Of a stretch of DNA of 64,000 bases, positions 55,930 through 64,000 are shown one piece after another. A model generated the notes under the pieces. It was not told where the DNA came from. It saw only the letters and a program-made list of their open reading frames with translations, and ran no database searches. Positions within the stretch are counted from its first letter, which is position 1. Every line of letters begins with the position of its first letter. Source of the DNA: Nonomuraea guangzhouensis (lineage in GTDB: Bacteria > Actinomycetota > Actinomycetes > Streptosporangiales > Streptosporangiaceae); the NCBI RefSeq assembly GCF_019396345.1, contig NZ_JAHKRM010000010.1:335267-399266 (forward strand), read 5' to 3'. Both the position numbers and the translations under genes were made by a program.

Positions 55930-58900
55930 TTGTTCCACAACCGCATCGCCGCGGTGTTCACCGGTGTGGCACTCGTGCTCTGCACCACAGCCACACCCAG
56001 CTCGGCGACTCCCCCCACCCCAACGGACGAACCGCTCAAGCCCGGCACCATCACCCTGATCACCGGTGACGAAGTCGACATCACGCCGGGCGTGAACGGC
56101 GGGCCGCCGATATTAGCCACCCGGGCCGCGCCCAGGCCTGGCGGCGAGACGGTGACGTTCGCGACGCTGCCCGACCGCGACGGTGGCACCCTGGTCATCC
56201 CGTCCGACGCCGCCGACCTGGTGGCCGCGGGCACCCTCGACGACGAACTGTTCGACGTCGAGACCCTCGTTCGGGAGCACCGCGCCCAGGCGATCCCGCT
56301 GATCGTCACGTACGGCGGCGACCCCGGCGAGGCGGCCGTCACGAAGGCCGCCGAGGCCCTGCCCGGCACCGAGCGCACCCGCACGCTCGACGTCATCGAC
56401 GGCGCGGCCGTGACGGTGAAGACCGCCGAGACCGGCAAGCTGTGGTCGGCCCTCCAGCCCCAGGCCACCGGACTGAAGGCGAACCGGCCGGCCAAGATCT
56501 GGCTCGACCGGCGCGTCAAGGCGTCCCTGGACCAGAGCGTCCCGCTCATCGGCGGCCCCACCGCGTGGCAGAAGGGCTTCGACGGCGCCGGCACCAAGGT
56601 CGCGGTCCTCGACACCGGCATCGACGCCGGGCACCCCGACTTCACCGGCCGCATCCTCGCCACCGAGAACTTCTCCACCACCCCGGACACCACCGACGTG
56701 GTCGGCCACGGCACCCACGTCGCCTCCACCATCGCCGGCTCCGGCGCCGCCTCCGACGGCAAGTACCGGGGAGTCGCGCCCGCCGCGTCGCTGCTCGTCG
56801 GCAAGGTGCTCGACAACGACGGCTACGGCGAGTTGTCCTGGCTGATCGCGGGCATGGAGTGGGCCTCGGCCCAGGGCGCCGACGTGGTGAACATGAGCCT
56901 CGGCGTGTGCTGCGGCGACGGCACGGACCCGACGAGCCAGGCGGTCAACGAGCTGACCAGGAAGTACGGCACGCTGTTCGTCGCCGCCGCGGGTAACGAG
57001 GGCGAGCCCCAGACGGTGAGCGTCCCCGCCGCCGCCGACAAGGCGCTCGCCGTCGGCGCGGTGGACAAGATCACCGGTACGACCCTGGCCCCGTTCTCCA
57101 GCATCGGCCCCCGGCTGGACGACGCCGCGGTCAAGCCGAACATCGTGGCCCCCGGCGTCAGCATCGTCGCCGCCCGCTCCGGCGCCTCCGGGCAGCCGTC
57201 CATCCCGGGCAACGACCGCTACACCTCCTTCAGCGGCACCTCGATGGCCACGCCGCACGTCGCGGGCGCCGCGGCGGTACTGGCCCAGCAGCATCCCGGC
57301 TGGAACGCCGACGAGCTGAGCGCCGCCCTGGTCTCCACCTCGGCCCGCAACGAGAAGCACAACTGGTTCGAGGAGGGCGGCGGCCGGCTGGACCTGGGGC
57401 GCGCGGTCACGCAGAGCGTCTTCGCCGACCCGGTCGTCGACTTCCTCCGCCTCGAACGGGGCAAGGGCACCGTCACCAAGAAGGTCACATACCGCAACAC
57501 CGGCCCCGAACCCATCACGCTCGCCCTGAAAGCCGACACCCGGGCCTGGAGCGGCGGCCCCACCCCGGCGGGGGCGATCCGCCTGGGCGCGGAGACCGTC
57601 ACCGTCCCCGCGAACGGCACCGCCACGGTCGACCTCACCGTGAACCCGGCCCTGGGCCCCGAGGGCGCCTACGGCGGCTGGGTCACCGCGACAGCGGGCG
57701 AGTCCCGCCTGGCCACACCCTTCAGCTACTACACCGGCCCGGACACGCACCTGCTGAAGATCTCGCTGACCAACTCCTACGGGGCCAAGGAGTTCTCCTC
57801 CCGTCCCGGTCAGGGCGGGCGGCTCGGGCCGCTGGTCTACATCGTCCCGTTGCGGCGGAGCAACAGCCCGGATGATCCGTTCCATCCGTACGCGTACTAC
57901 TACGGCCGGCTCGACCTGACCGGGAACGGCGAGCAGTACCTGCCGGACGGCGACTACGAGGTGATCGCCGTCGCGAACGAGACCTACATGAGGACCCGCA
58001 CCTCCCTGGTCATCGGCAACGTGACCCTGAAGGCCGACCAGACCCTCGAGCTGGACGCCCGCGACACCGTGCCGCTCAAGCCGTCCTCGCGCGAGGCCAT
58101 GGACGCCGAGGGCAAGGTCCAGTACGTCCGGACCTTCACCGACCGGCCCTCGCCCATCTCGATCACGGCGAGCACCGAGAACGGCCGGCACGTGGACCTG
58201 TACGCCACGCCGGTGTCGTCGGTCAAGGCGGGCACGATGCGCCTGTCGCACATGTGGCAGCTGGAGCCGGGCGTGCTGGCCACCGCCACGGCGGGCAGGC
58301 TCACCCTTGACCCGTCGTACGAGGTCGACACAGTGCGCTCGATCATCACCAAGCCCACTGCCTATCCCGTCGTCTACGCCGGCCAGGGCAGGCCGCAGGA
58401 CTTCGCGGGCCTCGACGTCACCGGCAAGCTGGTCCTGGCAGGGGTGCCCCTCGGCACCGGCGCGACGCCGTACAGCGACGCGACCCCGCGGATGGACGAG
58501 GCGTCCGCGCTGGCCAGGCAGGGCGGCGCCGCCGGGTTCATCGGGTTCTACGACGCCGACGGGGCCGGGACGCGGCTGCCCGGGTTCGCCGACACCAGGT
58601 TCCTGCGGTTCGGGCTGGACGCGGCGCAGGGCCGTGCCCTGCGGGACACAGTCCGGCGGGGTACGAACTCGCTGCGGCTCACCCCGTACACCGGAGAATC
58701 CACCTACTACCGGCTGCGCTATGACGAACAGGGGAAGATCCCCCGCAAGCCGGCGAAGCTGGACCGCGACCGGCTGGCCCGCGTCGACACCCGCTACCAC
58801 GCCGACCAGCCGAACACCCAGGGACACCTGCTGGTGACGACGTCGGCCGGTGCGTCCGCGCTGTCGTTCGGCCAGTGGGTGACGATGCCGTTCGAACGCA

Positions 58901-59736
58901 CCGAGTACTACGGCCCGGCCGGTGACGACGTGCTCTGGTCGCGCTCGGTCGGCAACCAGGGTCTGGAGCTCACGTCGCAGGACACGTTCGCGCGGGCGGG
59001 CCGTACGGACGAGGACTGGTTCAAGGCTCCGCTGGTGCCCGGCGCGGCCGCCCTGCCGGCCCGATACCCGGTGACGGTGCCGTGCGCGCTGTGCCGGGAC
59101 GGCGACCGGTTCGTGCCCGCCGAGCAGTGGCTGGACTCGGACCCGCGCCATTACAGCGCGCTGAGCACGGTCTCCTCCGCCCCTCATCTCACGGCGGGCG
59201 GCACCGAGATCCCGGTGAAGGGCTGGGGCCCCCGCTCGTTCACCGTGCCCGCGGGCCCGTCGGCGTACCGGCTGGACGCGGTGGACACCAGCTACCGGCC
59301 GCTGTCGCCGAAGGTGACCACCGGCTGGCAATTCGCCTCCCCGGGGATCCCTTCAAGCACGCCGCGCGGCTACTCCTGCTCCTTCGGCCCGGCCTGCGCG
59401 TTCCAACCCGCTTTGGTGCTCAAGTACGACCTGCCGCTGGACCTGCTCAACCGGGCCCCGTCCGGCCGACCTTTCACCTTCGAACTGACCGCCCGCCCGG
59501 CTTCGGCTTCGGCTTCGTCAGCCCGGTCGGCCAGGGTGGAGTACTCCGTCGACGACGGCACCACCTGGCGCCCGGCCGCGAACGTCCGCAAGCTCGGCGA
59601 GGGCCGCTTCAAAGTGAGTGTCCTCCACCCGGCACTGGCCGCCACCAGCGGTTTCGTGTCGTTGCGGGTCAATGCTGAGGACAAGAGGGGCGGCATGGTC
59701 ACCCAGACCGTCGACCGCGCCTACGCGCTGAAGTAA
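55930..59736 (+). CDS. Large secreted subtilisin-family serine protease
   Basis: 1268 residues from TTG 55930, nine nt after GGGAGG. Signal peptide (RIAAVFTGVALVLCTTATPS), propeptide to about 200, S8 catalytic domain with Asp228 (VAVLDTGIDAGHPDF), His260 (GHGTHVASTIAG), oxyanion Asn356 (AAAGNEGEP) and Ser438 (FSGTSMATPHVAG). A PA-like insert lies further C-terminal (LAGVPLGTGATPYSDATPRM), followed by long beta-rich domains of unknown function. It degrades extracellular protein. The size and C-terminal architecture match the large actinomycete S8 proteases. Confidence 0.9.
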   Translation: MFHNRIAAVFTGVALVLCTTATPSSATPPTPTDEPLKPGTITLITGDEVDITPGVNGGPPILATRAAPRPGGETVTFATLPDRDGGTLVIPSDAADLVAAGTLDDELFDVETLVREHRAQAIPLIVTYGGDPGEAAVTKAAEALPGTERTRTLDVIDGAAVTVKTAETGKLWSALQPQATGLKANRPAKIWLDRRVKASLDQSVPLIGGPTAWQKGFDGAGTKVAVLDTGIDAGHPDFTGRILATENFSTTPDTTDVVGHGTHVASTIAGSGAASDGKYRGVAPAASLLVGKVLDNDGYGELSWLIAGMEWASAQGADVVNMSLGVCCGDGTDPTSQAVNELTRKYGTLFVAAAGNEGEPQTVSVPAAADKALAVGAVDKITGTTLAPFSSIGPRLDDAAVKPNIVAPGVSIVAARSGASGQPSIPGNDRYTSFSGTSMATPHVAGAAAVLAQQHPGWNADELSAALVSTSARNEKHNWFEEGGGRLDLGRAVTQSVFADPVVDFLRLERGKGTVTKKVTYRNTGPEPITLALKADTRAWSGGPTPAGAIRLGAETVTVPANGTATVDLTVNPALGPEGAYGGWVTATAGESRLATPFSYYTGPDTHLLKISLTNSYGAKEFSSRPGQGGRLGPLVYIVPLRRSNSPDDPFHPYAYYYGRLDLTGNGEQYLPDGDYEVIAVANETYMRTRTSLVIGNVTLKADQTLELDARDTVPLKPSSREAMDAEGKVQYVRTFTDRPSPISITASTENGRHVDLYATPVSSVKAGTMRLSHMWQLEPGVLATATAGRLTLDPSYEVDTVRSIITKPTAYPVVYAGQGRPQDFAGLDVTGKLVLAGVPLGTGATPYSDATPRMDEASALARQGGAAGFIGFYDADGAGTRLPGFADTRFLRFGLDAAQGRALRDTVRRGTNSLRLTPYTGESTYYRLRYDEQGKIPRKPAKLDRDRLARVDTRYHADQPNTQGHLLVTTSAGASALSFGQWVTMPFERTEYYGPAGDDVLWSRSVGNQGLELTSQDTFARAGRTDEDWFKAPLVPGAAALPARYPVTVPCALCRDGDRFVPAEQWLDSDPRHYSALSTVSSAPHLTAGGTEIPVKGWGPRSFTVPAGPSAYRLDAVDTSYRPLSPKVTTGWQFASPGIPSSTPRGYSCSFGPACAFQPALVLKYDLPLDLLNRAPSGRPFTFELTARPASASASSARSARVEYSVDDGTTWRPAANVRKLGEGRFKVSVLHPALAATSGFVSLRVNAEDKRGGMVTQTVDRAYALK

Positions 59737-59741
59737 CCCTT

Positions 59742-59773
59742 CGGCCACGGGGCGCTCGCGCGCCCCGTGGCCG
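59742..59773. terminator. Bidirectional terminator
   Basis: CGGCCACGGGGCGC (59742-59755), loop TCGC, complement 59760-59773: a 14-bp perfect stem between the protease gene and the convergent membrane-protein gene. Confidence 0.8.
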
Positions 59774-59786
59774 CCTCCTCACTGGA

Positions 59787-60875
59787 TCAATGCACCATGC
59801 CGGGCACGGCGTACTGTCCTTCCGCGTGGAGCGGGAACAACTTCCGAGCCTGCCCCGACAGCACATTCACCGCGTAGGCCACTGCCGAGGCACCGCTCCC
59901 GGGCGACTCCGCGACGGCGATCAGAGTGACCTCATCGGCGGTCAACCAACCGCCCAGCTTGGCCGGCAGCATGTTTCCCGGAAGGCCGGTCACCGGCACC
60001 CGCGCCTGCATGCCCCCGGTGATGGCGTCGAAGGTGACGATCGTTCCGTCTCTCTGCACCCTGGGCTCCCCACGGCCCAGCCACTGCCCCACGCGAACGA
60101 GCCTGCGGCCATCAGGGTTCAGAGCGCTGAAATCGTAGGTGAAGGTGGGGACCATGACCGGCTTATGGCCACGTACCCAGACCTGGGTGGTCTTGTCGGA
60201 CGCCTTGGCCAGCACCACCGGACCGTCACCATCTGCCACGCTCACCGGCCACCAGCCACTGTCCAGCTGCTCCACCTCCCCCTTTTCGAGATCCACCAGC
60301 ATGTTCGGCGCACGCCGACCACCCCAACCGGAGACGATGAACCGCAGCCCGTTGGGCGACATCCGCAGGGTGTACTCAACGGCGAAGTCCTGCTTCGGCT
60401 GCTTCAGCGGCGCCTTCCAGATCTGGCCGCTGGCCAGGTCACGCACCATGATCGCGCGGTCCTTCGCGCTGTAGTAGGCGATCCGGCGACCGTCAGCCGT
60501 GGCCTCCACCGGCCCCGGCCCCTCGGGCATCTGGAAGGTCTCGCCGCGTCGGGTCACGATGCGCCACCCGCTCTCCTTGCACCCACCCCGGCAGAACGGC
60601 CGATAGGCCTGCTCCACCGGCGCGACCCCCTTGCCCGGCAGCGGCAGCGCCTTGGTCTCCGGCGGTGTGAGAACGACCGGCGGCGTCGGCCGTACCTCTT
60701 GCTGGAGACGTATGACGGAGCCGCCGGCGATCCCGACGACCACCACGGCGGCGGCCGCCAGCGACAGGCGGACCACGCGGTTACGGCGGCGCGCTCCCCT
60801 GATCGCCACATCGGCCAGGTCGACGTAGGGCGCGTGGTCCGCCAGGTCCTGCAGATCCTCGCGGAGCGTGTTCAT
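59787..60875 (-). CDS. Single-pass membrane protein with extracytoplasmic propeller-like domain, sigma partner
   Basis: 362 residues; ATG 60875 overlaps the sigma-factor stop and follows CAGGAGGTG. A short cytoplasmic N-terminus (MNTLREDLQDLADHAPYVDL), a transmembrane helix near residues 34-52 (LSLAAAAVVVVGIAGGSVI), then an outside domain with WD40/TolB-like repeats (VEATADGRRIAYYSAKDR, LRMSPNGLRFIVSGWGG). It occupies the place of the membrane partner of SigE-family factors and may be an anti-sigma or sensor. Confidence 0.78.
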   Translation of the reverse strand: MNTLREDLQDLADHAPYVDLADVAIRGARRRNRVVRLSLAAAAVVVVGIAGGSVIRLQQEVRPTPPVVLTPPETKALPLPGKGVAPVEQAYRPFCRGGCKESGWRIVTRRGETFQMPEGPGPVEATADGRRIAYYSAKDRAIMVRDLASGQIWKAPLKQPKQDFAVEYTLRMSPNGLRFIVSGWGGRRAPNMLVDLEKGEVEQLDSGWWPVSVADGDGPVVLAKASDKTTQVWVRGHKPVMVPTFTYDFSALNPDGRRLVRVGQWLGRGEPRVQRDGTIVTFDAITGGMQARVPVTGLPGNMLPAKLGGWLTADEVTLIAVAESPGSGASAVAYAVNVLSGQARKLFPLHAEGQYAVPGMVH

Positions 60876-61357
60876 CGGTCCACCTCCTGTGGGGTGAGCG
60901 CACGCAGCTTCGACAGCGCGTAATGCGTCTGGCTCTTGACCGTGCCTAGCGACGTGCCCATGAGCTGGGCGGTCTCGTGTTCGGTGTGATCTTCGTAGTA
61001 ACGCAGTACGATCACCGTCCGCTGTTTCGGGGTGAGCTGGGCGAGCGCGTGCAGCAAGGCGAGCCGCCGCACGGTCGCCTCGTCGTGCGACTGACCGACC
61101 TCCGGCAACTCGGCTCCCGGCAGCTCGACCCGCTTGCGTCTGCGCCACGAGATGTTCTGGTTGACCAGGGCCTTCCGGGCGTACGCCTCGGGATTGCCGC
61201 CCTTGGCGAGCTTGGCCCAGTGTGAGGCGACGCGGGTGAGGACCGTCTGCAACAGATCCTCGGCGAGGTGGGTGTCTCCGGTGAGCAGGTACGCCGTCCG
61301 CATCAGCGATTGCTGGCGGGCCCGCACGAACTCGTGGAACCCCTCAAAACGGTCCAT
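60872..61357 (-). CDS. SigE-family ECF sigma factor
   Basis: 161 residues. Region 2: FEGFHEFVRARQQSLMRTAY, LLTGDTHLAEDLLQTVLTRV, NPEAYARKALVNQNISWRRR. Region 4: LTPKQRTVIVLRYYEDHTEH, GTSLGTVKSQTHYALSKLRA. Typical actinomycete SigE-family extracytoplasmic-function sigma; target promoters unknown. Translationally coupled to its membrane partner. Confidence 0.92.
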   Translation of the reverse strand: MDRFEGFHEFVRARQQSLMRTAYLLTGDTHLAEDLLQTVLTRVASHWAKLAKGGNPEAYARKALVNQNISWRRRKRVELPGAELPEVGQSHDEATVRRLALLHALAQLTPKQRTVIVLRYYEDHTEHETAQLMGTSLGTVKSQTHYALSKLRALTPQEVDR

Positions 61358-61437
61358 GTACTAAAGAACTCCGGGGAAGACCCCTGGGTTGGAAACAGGC
61401 TCAAGAACGTGACCGCTCGCGAAGAGTCGGCGTCGGC

Positions 61438-61851
61438 TCAGAGCTCCGGCCCGCGGATCTCGACCTTGTCGGCAGGCAGCACCGCGACCCTGCCACTCGC
61501 CTTTTCCAGCACGAACACGGCGGCTTCTGGGTCGAGGCCGAGCCGCTCGCTCTCCTGCTCGCTCGCCACCCGGAAGATGCCGCAGTCCCCCGGCTCGATC
61601 ATCACGACGGTGATGTCGTCCGATCCGAGACGTACCACGGTGCCCCAGTTCGGCACCGTGGTGACGTAACCACTGTCCCGCAGATGATTGATCGCCTCGA
61701 GGATGGTGCTCCGAACCACGCCATACTCGCTCTCAAGCTCCGCGACGCGCGGCAGGCGGTGGCGAGGCAGCCATTCGCCGGACTCGATACGCTCGCGGAG
61801 GGACGCCGCGACCTGCAGATATACCGGCTGCTCGCCCTTGGGATCGATCAC
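61438..61851 (-). CDS. GntR-family regulator (YtrA-like short form)
   Basis: 137 residues from GTG 61851. GntR winged helix in the first 75 residues (EQPVYLQVAASLRERIESGE, LESEYGVVRSTILEAINHLR, NWGTVVRL). The short C-terminal 60 residues resemble neither UTRA nor FCD. The GTG overlaps the RmlD-like stop (GTGA), so it is translated from the same message. Confidence 0.82.
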   Translation of the reverse strand: MIDPKGEQPVYLQVAASLRERIESGEWLPRHRLPRVAELESEYGVVRSTILEAINHLRDSGYVTTVPNWGTVVRLGSDDITVVMIEPGDCGIFRVASEQESERLGLDPEAAVFVLEKASGRVAVLPADKVEIRGPEL

Positions 61852-62717
61852 GATCCCACGTTAGGGCATGACCCGCGCCCGACCGCGTTCGACGGACCGT
61901 CACCCAGAAATTGCCGGGCGCCGCGCAACTTGGTCCGAAGCCGCCGCTGAGTCATGGCGCAGTCCAAGCGCACGTCCAGAGGGCCGGGCAACCTGGTGTC
62001 CGCCCGCCGGCCTGACCGCAAATGGTCCGCGTCGAGGCCATCGCGGCGGGCGATGAGCAACCCCAGCTCGTACCGGCTCACCGCATCGGCTCCGGCGACG
62101 TGGTGGACGCCGCGATAATCGGATGCGGCGAGTTCCAAGAGCGCCGCGGCAAGGTCGGCCACATGCACGGGACACCGCACGTCATCGGTGAACAGCACTC
62201 CTCTCGCGCTGCCCGTGGCCAGTGCATGCACGAGGGCCTCGTGCGGGGAGTCACCGTCGCCAATGATCAAGGATGTCCGGGCTGTCACCGCGGCCGGCAC
62301 GATCGCGTTCACCGCTGTCTCGGCGGCGGCTTTGGCCGCGCCGTACGGGCTGATCGGGTCAGGGACGCACGTCTCGTCATAGCGAATCGCGGCGCCGGAG
62401 AAGACCGCGTCGCTGGACACATGGACGAGGCGTCCACCTGTGGTGGAGATGGCGAGGGCCACGTTCGCGGCGCCGATCGCCGTTGTCGCCCAGTCGGTCT
62501 GCCGGTAGGCGGCGTTGATGACCACCTCTGGCCGGAACGCGCTGATCAGCGCATCGACGTCCGCTCGTCGGCGCACGTCGAGCGGCAACCACTCGACGCC
62601 GGCGGTCTCCCCCGATCGGGTCAGGTACGTGGCAGCGACCTCGTGTCCTGCCAGCGAACACTGTCGAGCGAGCTCGCCGCCGAGCAGGCCGCTACCGCCG
62701 ACGATGAGGGTTCTCAT
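61848..62717 (-). CDS. RmlD-like NAD(P)-dependent sugar/epimerase-type reductase
   Basis: 289 residues. Rossmann loop MRTLIVGGSGLLGGELARQC, conserved RPEVVINAAYRQTD, LVHVSSDAVFSG and active-site YGAAK in SPYGAAKAAAETAV. It resembles dTDP-4-dehydrorhamnose reductase but stands alone, without rmlABC. It may reduce another keto sugar or a small carbonyl compound. It is followed by the coupled GntR regulator. Confidence 0.83.
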   Translation of the reverse strand: MRTLIVGGSGLLGGELARQCSLAGHEVAATYLTRSGETAGVEWLPLDVRRRADVDALISAFRPEVVINAAYRQTDWATTAIGAANVALAISTTGGRLVHVSSDAVFSGAAIRYDETCVPDPISPYGAAKAAAETAVNAIVPAAVTARTSLIIGDGDSPHEALVHALATGSARGVLFTDDVRCPVHVADLAAALLELAASDYRGVHHVAGADAVSRYELGLLIARRDGLDADHLRSGRRADTRLPGPLDVRLDCAMTQRRLRTKLRGARQFLGDGPSNAVGRGSCPNVGS

Positions 62718-62757
62718 GGCCGGTCACCATAGTTGATCAGCCGTGTCGCAGGTGGGC

Positions 62758-63123
62758 CTAGCGCTGCTTGAGGCGGAGTGCTTCCTTGCGGGTCTCGGCC
62801 TGGACGGACCGCTCGTGCTCCAGCCACGCCGGGTTCTCCGCCTTCAGCGCGTCGATCTCAGCGGTGGTGAGCGGTTCGGTGACCCCGCCTCTGGTCAGGC
62901 CGGAAATGGAGACCCCGAGCTTCGCGGCGACGACCTGCTTGGGGTGCGGGCCGTTGCGGCGCAGGTCAGTGAGCCATTCGGGTGGCGTCGACTGCAGCTC
63001 GTTCAACTCGTCCCTGGAGACGACACCCGCCTGGAACTCGGCGGGCGTGGCCGAGAGAAGGACACCCAGCTTCTTGGCCGCGGTCTCAGGCTTCATCGTC
63101 TGGATGGTCTTCGGTTTGGACAT
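62758..63123 (-). CDS. DUF5997-family protein
   Basis: 121 residues from ATG 63123. Lys/Pro-rich start (MSKPKTIQTMKPETAAKKLG), then LLSATPAEFQAGVVSRDELN, PPEWLTDLRRNGPHPKQVVA and KLGVSISGLTRGGVTEPLTT; strongly patterned helices. Found in actinobacteria divergent from a LysR-effector-domain gene, as here. Function unknown. Confidence 0.82.
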   Translation of the reverse strand: MSKPKTIQTMKPETAAKKLGVLLSATPAEFQAGVVSRDELNELQSTPPEWLTDLRRNGPHPKQVVAAKLGVSISGLTRGGVTEPLTTAEIDALKAENPAWLEHERSVQAETRKEALRLKQR

Positions 63124-63177
63124 GGCGCAAAGCGTAGTCAGTCGGAGCGGGTTCACTGACATCGATACCCTGAGGAA

Positions 63178-63921
63178 GTGACTGATGGGGAGATCGGCGG
63201 AGAGTTCCGGCTGGCGTACGTGCCCGGGGTGACACCCGCGAAATGGGTGGGCGTCTGGACCGAGAGGATGCCTGACCTGCCGATCACCCTGGTCGCGGTT
63301 CCCGCCGCCGAGGTCGTCGGGCTCCTGCGGGAGGGCGGCGCCGACGCCGGATTCGTCAGGCTGCCGGTCGACCGGGACGGGCTCAGCGTGATCCCTCTCT
63401 ACGTGGAGACCACGGTGGTCGTGGTGCCCAAGGACCACGCGGTGACCGCCGCCGACGAGGTGACTCTCGCCGACCTGGCCGACGACGAGGTGTTCCATCC
63501 GCAGGACGAGACCATCGAGTGGACGGTCCGGCCCGGGGCGCCCGCCTTCACCCGCCCGGCCACGACGGCGAACGCGGTCGAACTGGTGGCGGCCGGCACC
63601 GGGCTGCTCCTGGTTCCGCAGTCGCTGGCCCGCCTCCACGACCGCAGGGATCTCACGTACCGGCCGGTGTCCGATGCGCCGCAGTCTCAGGTCGCGCTGG
63701 CCTGGCCCACGGACGCGACCACCGACCTGGTGGAAGATTTCATCGGCATCGTACGCGGCCGGACAGCGAACAGCTCGCGAGGCCGTACCCCAGCCGCCTC
63801 CCCCGCGGAGCAGCGGACGCAGCGGCAGCCGCAAAAGCCACGAAAAGCCCCGCAGAGTGGCTCCAGCCGCCGGGCCGTGCCGACGACCAGCCGTAAGAAG
63901 AAGGGCAACCGCCCTCGGTGA
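63178..63921 (+). CDS. LysR substrate-binding-domain protein without DNA-binding domain
   Basis: 247 residues from GTG 63178 (GAGGA very close upstream). It begins directly with the LysR effector fold (FRLAYVPGVTPAKWVGVWTE, LLREGGADAGFVRLPVDRDG, VVVVPKDHAVTAADEVTLAD, VELVAAGTGLLLVPQSLARL). No HTH precedes it: the upstream 54 bp are intergenic. The last 45 residues are basic and disordered (SRRAVPTTSRKKKGNRPR), which could bind nucleic acid. Paired with divergent DUF5997. Confidence 0.85.
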   Translation: MTDGEIGGEFRLAYVPGVTPAKWVGVWTERMPDLPITLVAVPAAEVVGLLREGGADAGFVRLPVDRDGLSVIPLYVETTVVVVPKDHAVTAADEVTLADLADDEVFHPQDETIEWTVRPGAPAFTRPATTANAVELVAAGTGLLLVPQSLARLHDRRDLTYRPVSDAPQSQVALAWPTDATTDLVEDFIGIVRGRTANSSRGRTPAASPAEQRTQRQPQKPRKAPQSGSSRRAVPTTSRKKKGNRPR

Positions 63922-64000
63922 CCTGCGGGACTCCAGCAGCAAGGCATGAAAGCGCCGCCACCCGCACCCGCATCCTGGGCGCCAAGCGGATCGTCGGCAG
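63922..64000. other. Right-edge sequence, no gene assigned
   Basis: The last 79 bp show no start or stop that can be tied to a gene. A coding region may begin beyond the edge. Confidence 0.5.

Noticed and set aside
56113..59331. 1072-residue frame antisense to the S8 protease
   Set aside because: Composition is Gly/Arg/Val-rich and without motifs; the sense frame has a full protease triad.
59742..59773. Operator palindrome
   Set aside because: Location between two convergent stops and a 14-bp stem with a 4-nt loop fit a terminator better.
1..64000. tRNA, rRNA or prophage features
   Set aside because: No cloverleaf, rRNA-like stretch, integrase or phage structural gene was recognised; the only mobile element seen is the IS200/IS605 element.

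Overview
The window is high-GC DNA with GTG and TTG starts, dense four-base ATGA/GTGA gene overlaps, and families typical of filamentous actinomycetes: polyphosphate glucokinase, XRE-DUF5753, SigE-type ECF factors, DUF5997 beside a LysR effector domain, and DUF574-type methyltransferases. I infer a chromosomal segment of an actinomycete, probably Streptosporangiaceae (Nonomuraea-like). No rRNA, tRNA, CRISPR array or prophage was seen. LAYOUT. 0-7.4 kb is housekeeping and accessory: the N-terminus of ppgK (cut by the left edge), a secreted TIGR03118 protein, a MerR regulator, a three-gene unit (carboxylesterase lipoprotein, NarL-type response regulator without a kinase, HAD hydrolase), DUF4253 and an S-adenosyl methyltransferase. 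7.5-16.1 kb is the most unusual part. A double-HTH XRE/DUF5753 regulator is divergent from a tightly coupled nine-gene run: unknown 258-aa protein, MFS exporter, 104-aa proline-rich protein, tautomerase-like peptide, stand-alone glutamyl-tRNA-reductase dimerisation domain, maleate-isomerase-like protein, FAD monooxygenase, cysteine-less Asp/Glu-racemase-like protein, and a HemB (porphobilinogen synthase) paralogue. It looks like an undescribed small-molecule pathway that borrowed parts of early tetrapyrrole synthesis. A large sigma-like, membrane-spanning, BACON-like protein follows. 19-23 kb holds a secreted X-Pro dipeptidyl-peptidase, an AlkB-like dioxygenase, a small exported protein and a FadR/GntR regulator. 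23.1-31.1 kb is a membrane-arm-only complex I operon (nuoA, a cysteine-poor NuoB/NuoD-like protein with a Met/His-rich linker, nuoH, J, K, L, M, N). None of the redox subunits NuoE, F, G, I or canonical B, C, D is present. 31.9-34.9 kb is a scar region. An IS200/IS605-family element (divergent tnpA and tnpB) has inserted exactly inside a lectin-like repeat gene, which is itself fused to the remnant of an AfsR/LuxR-type ATPase regulator. 35.9-43.5 kb is a complete nitrate-assimilation operon (narK, nasA, a FAD/BFD electron-transfer subunit, nirB, nirD). GlnR-like GTTAC/GTAAC motifs and a hairpin abutting the narK ribosome-binding site lie upstream. 43.5-45.7 kb is an aromatic hydroxylase plus intradiol dioxygenase pair. 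45.8-53.2 kb carries an NAD-dependent DNA ligase, an ArsR/MFS pair with a clear operator, a DGPF-domain/ECF42-type sigma pair with a possible 17-aa leader peptide, several tandem repeats and small ORFs, and an SSAT-like acetyltransferase. 53.4-59.8 kb encodes two large secreted enzymes: a GH28-type polysaccharidase with two near-identical carbohydrate-binding modules, and a 1268-aa subtilisin-like protease preceded by a CebR-like palindrome. The right end holds a SigE-family sigma factor with a membrane partner, a RmlD-like reductase coupled to a GntR regulator, and a divergent DUF5997 / LysR-effector-domain pair. LIMITS. Calls were made by eye from motifs, lengths and gene context; no database search was run. 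Family names are firm where catalytic motifs are cited and tentative elsewhere.
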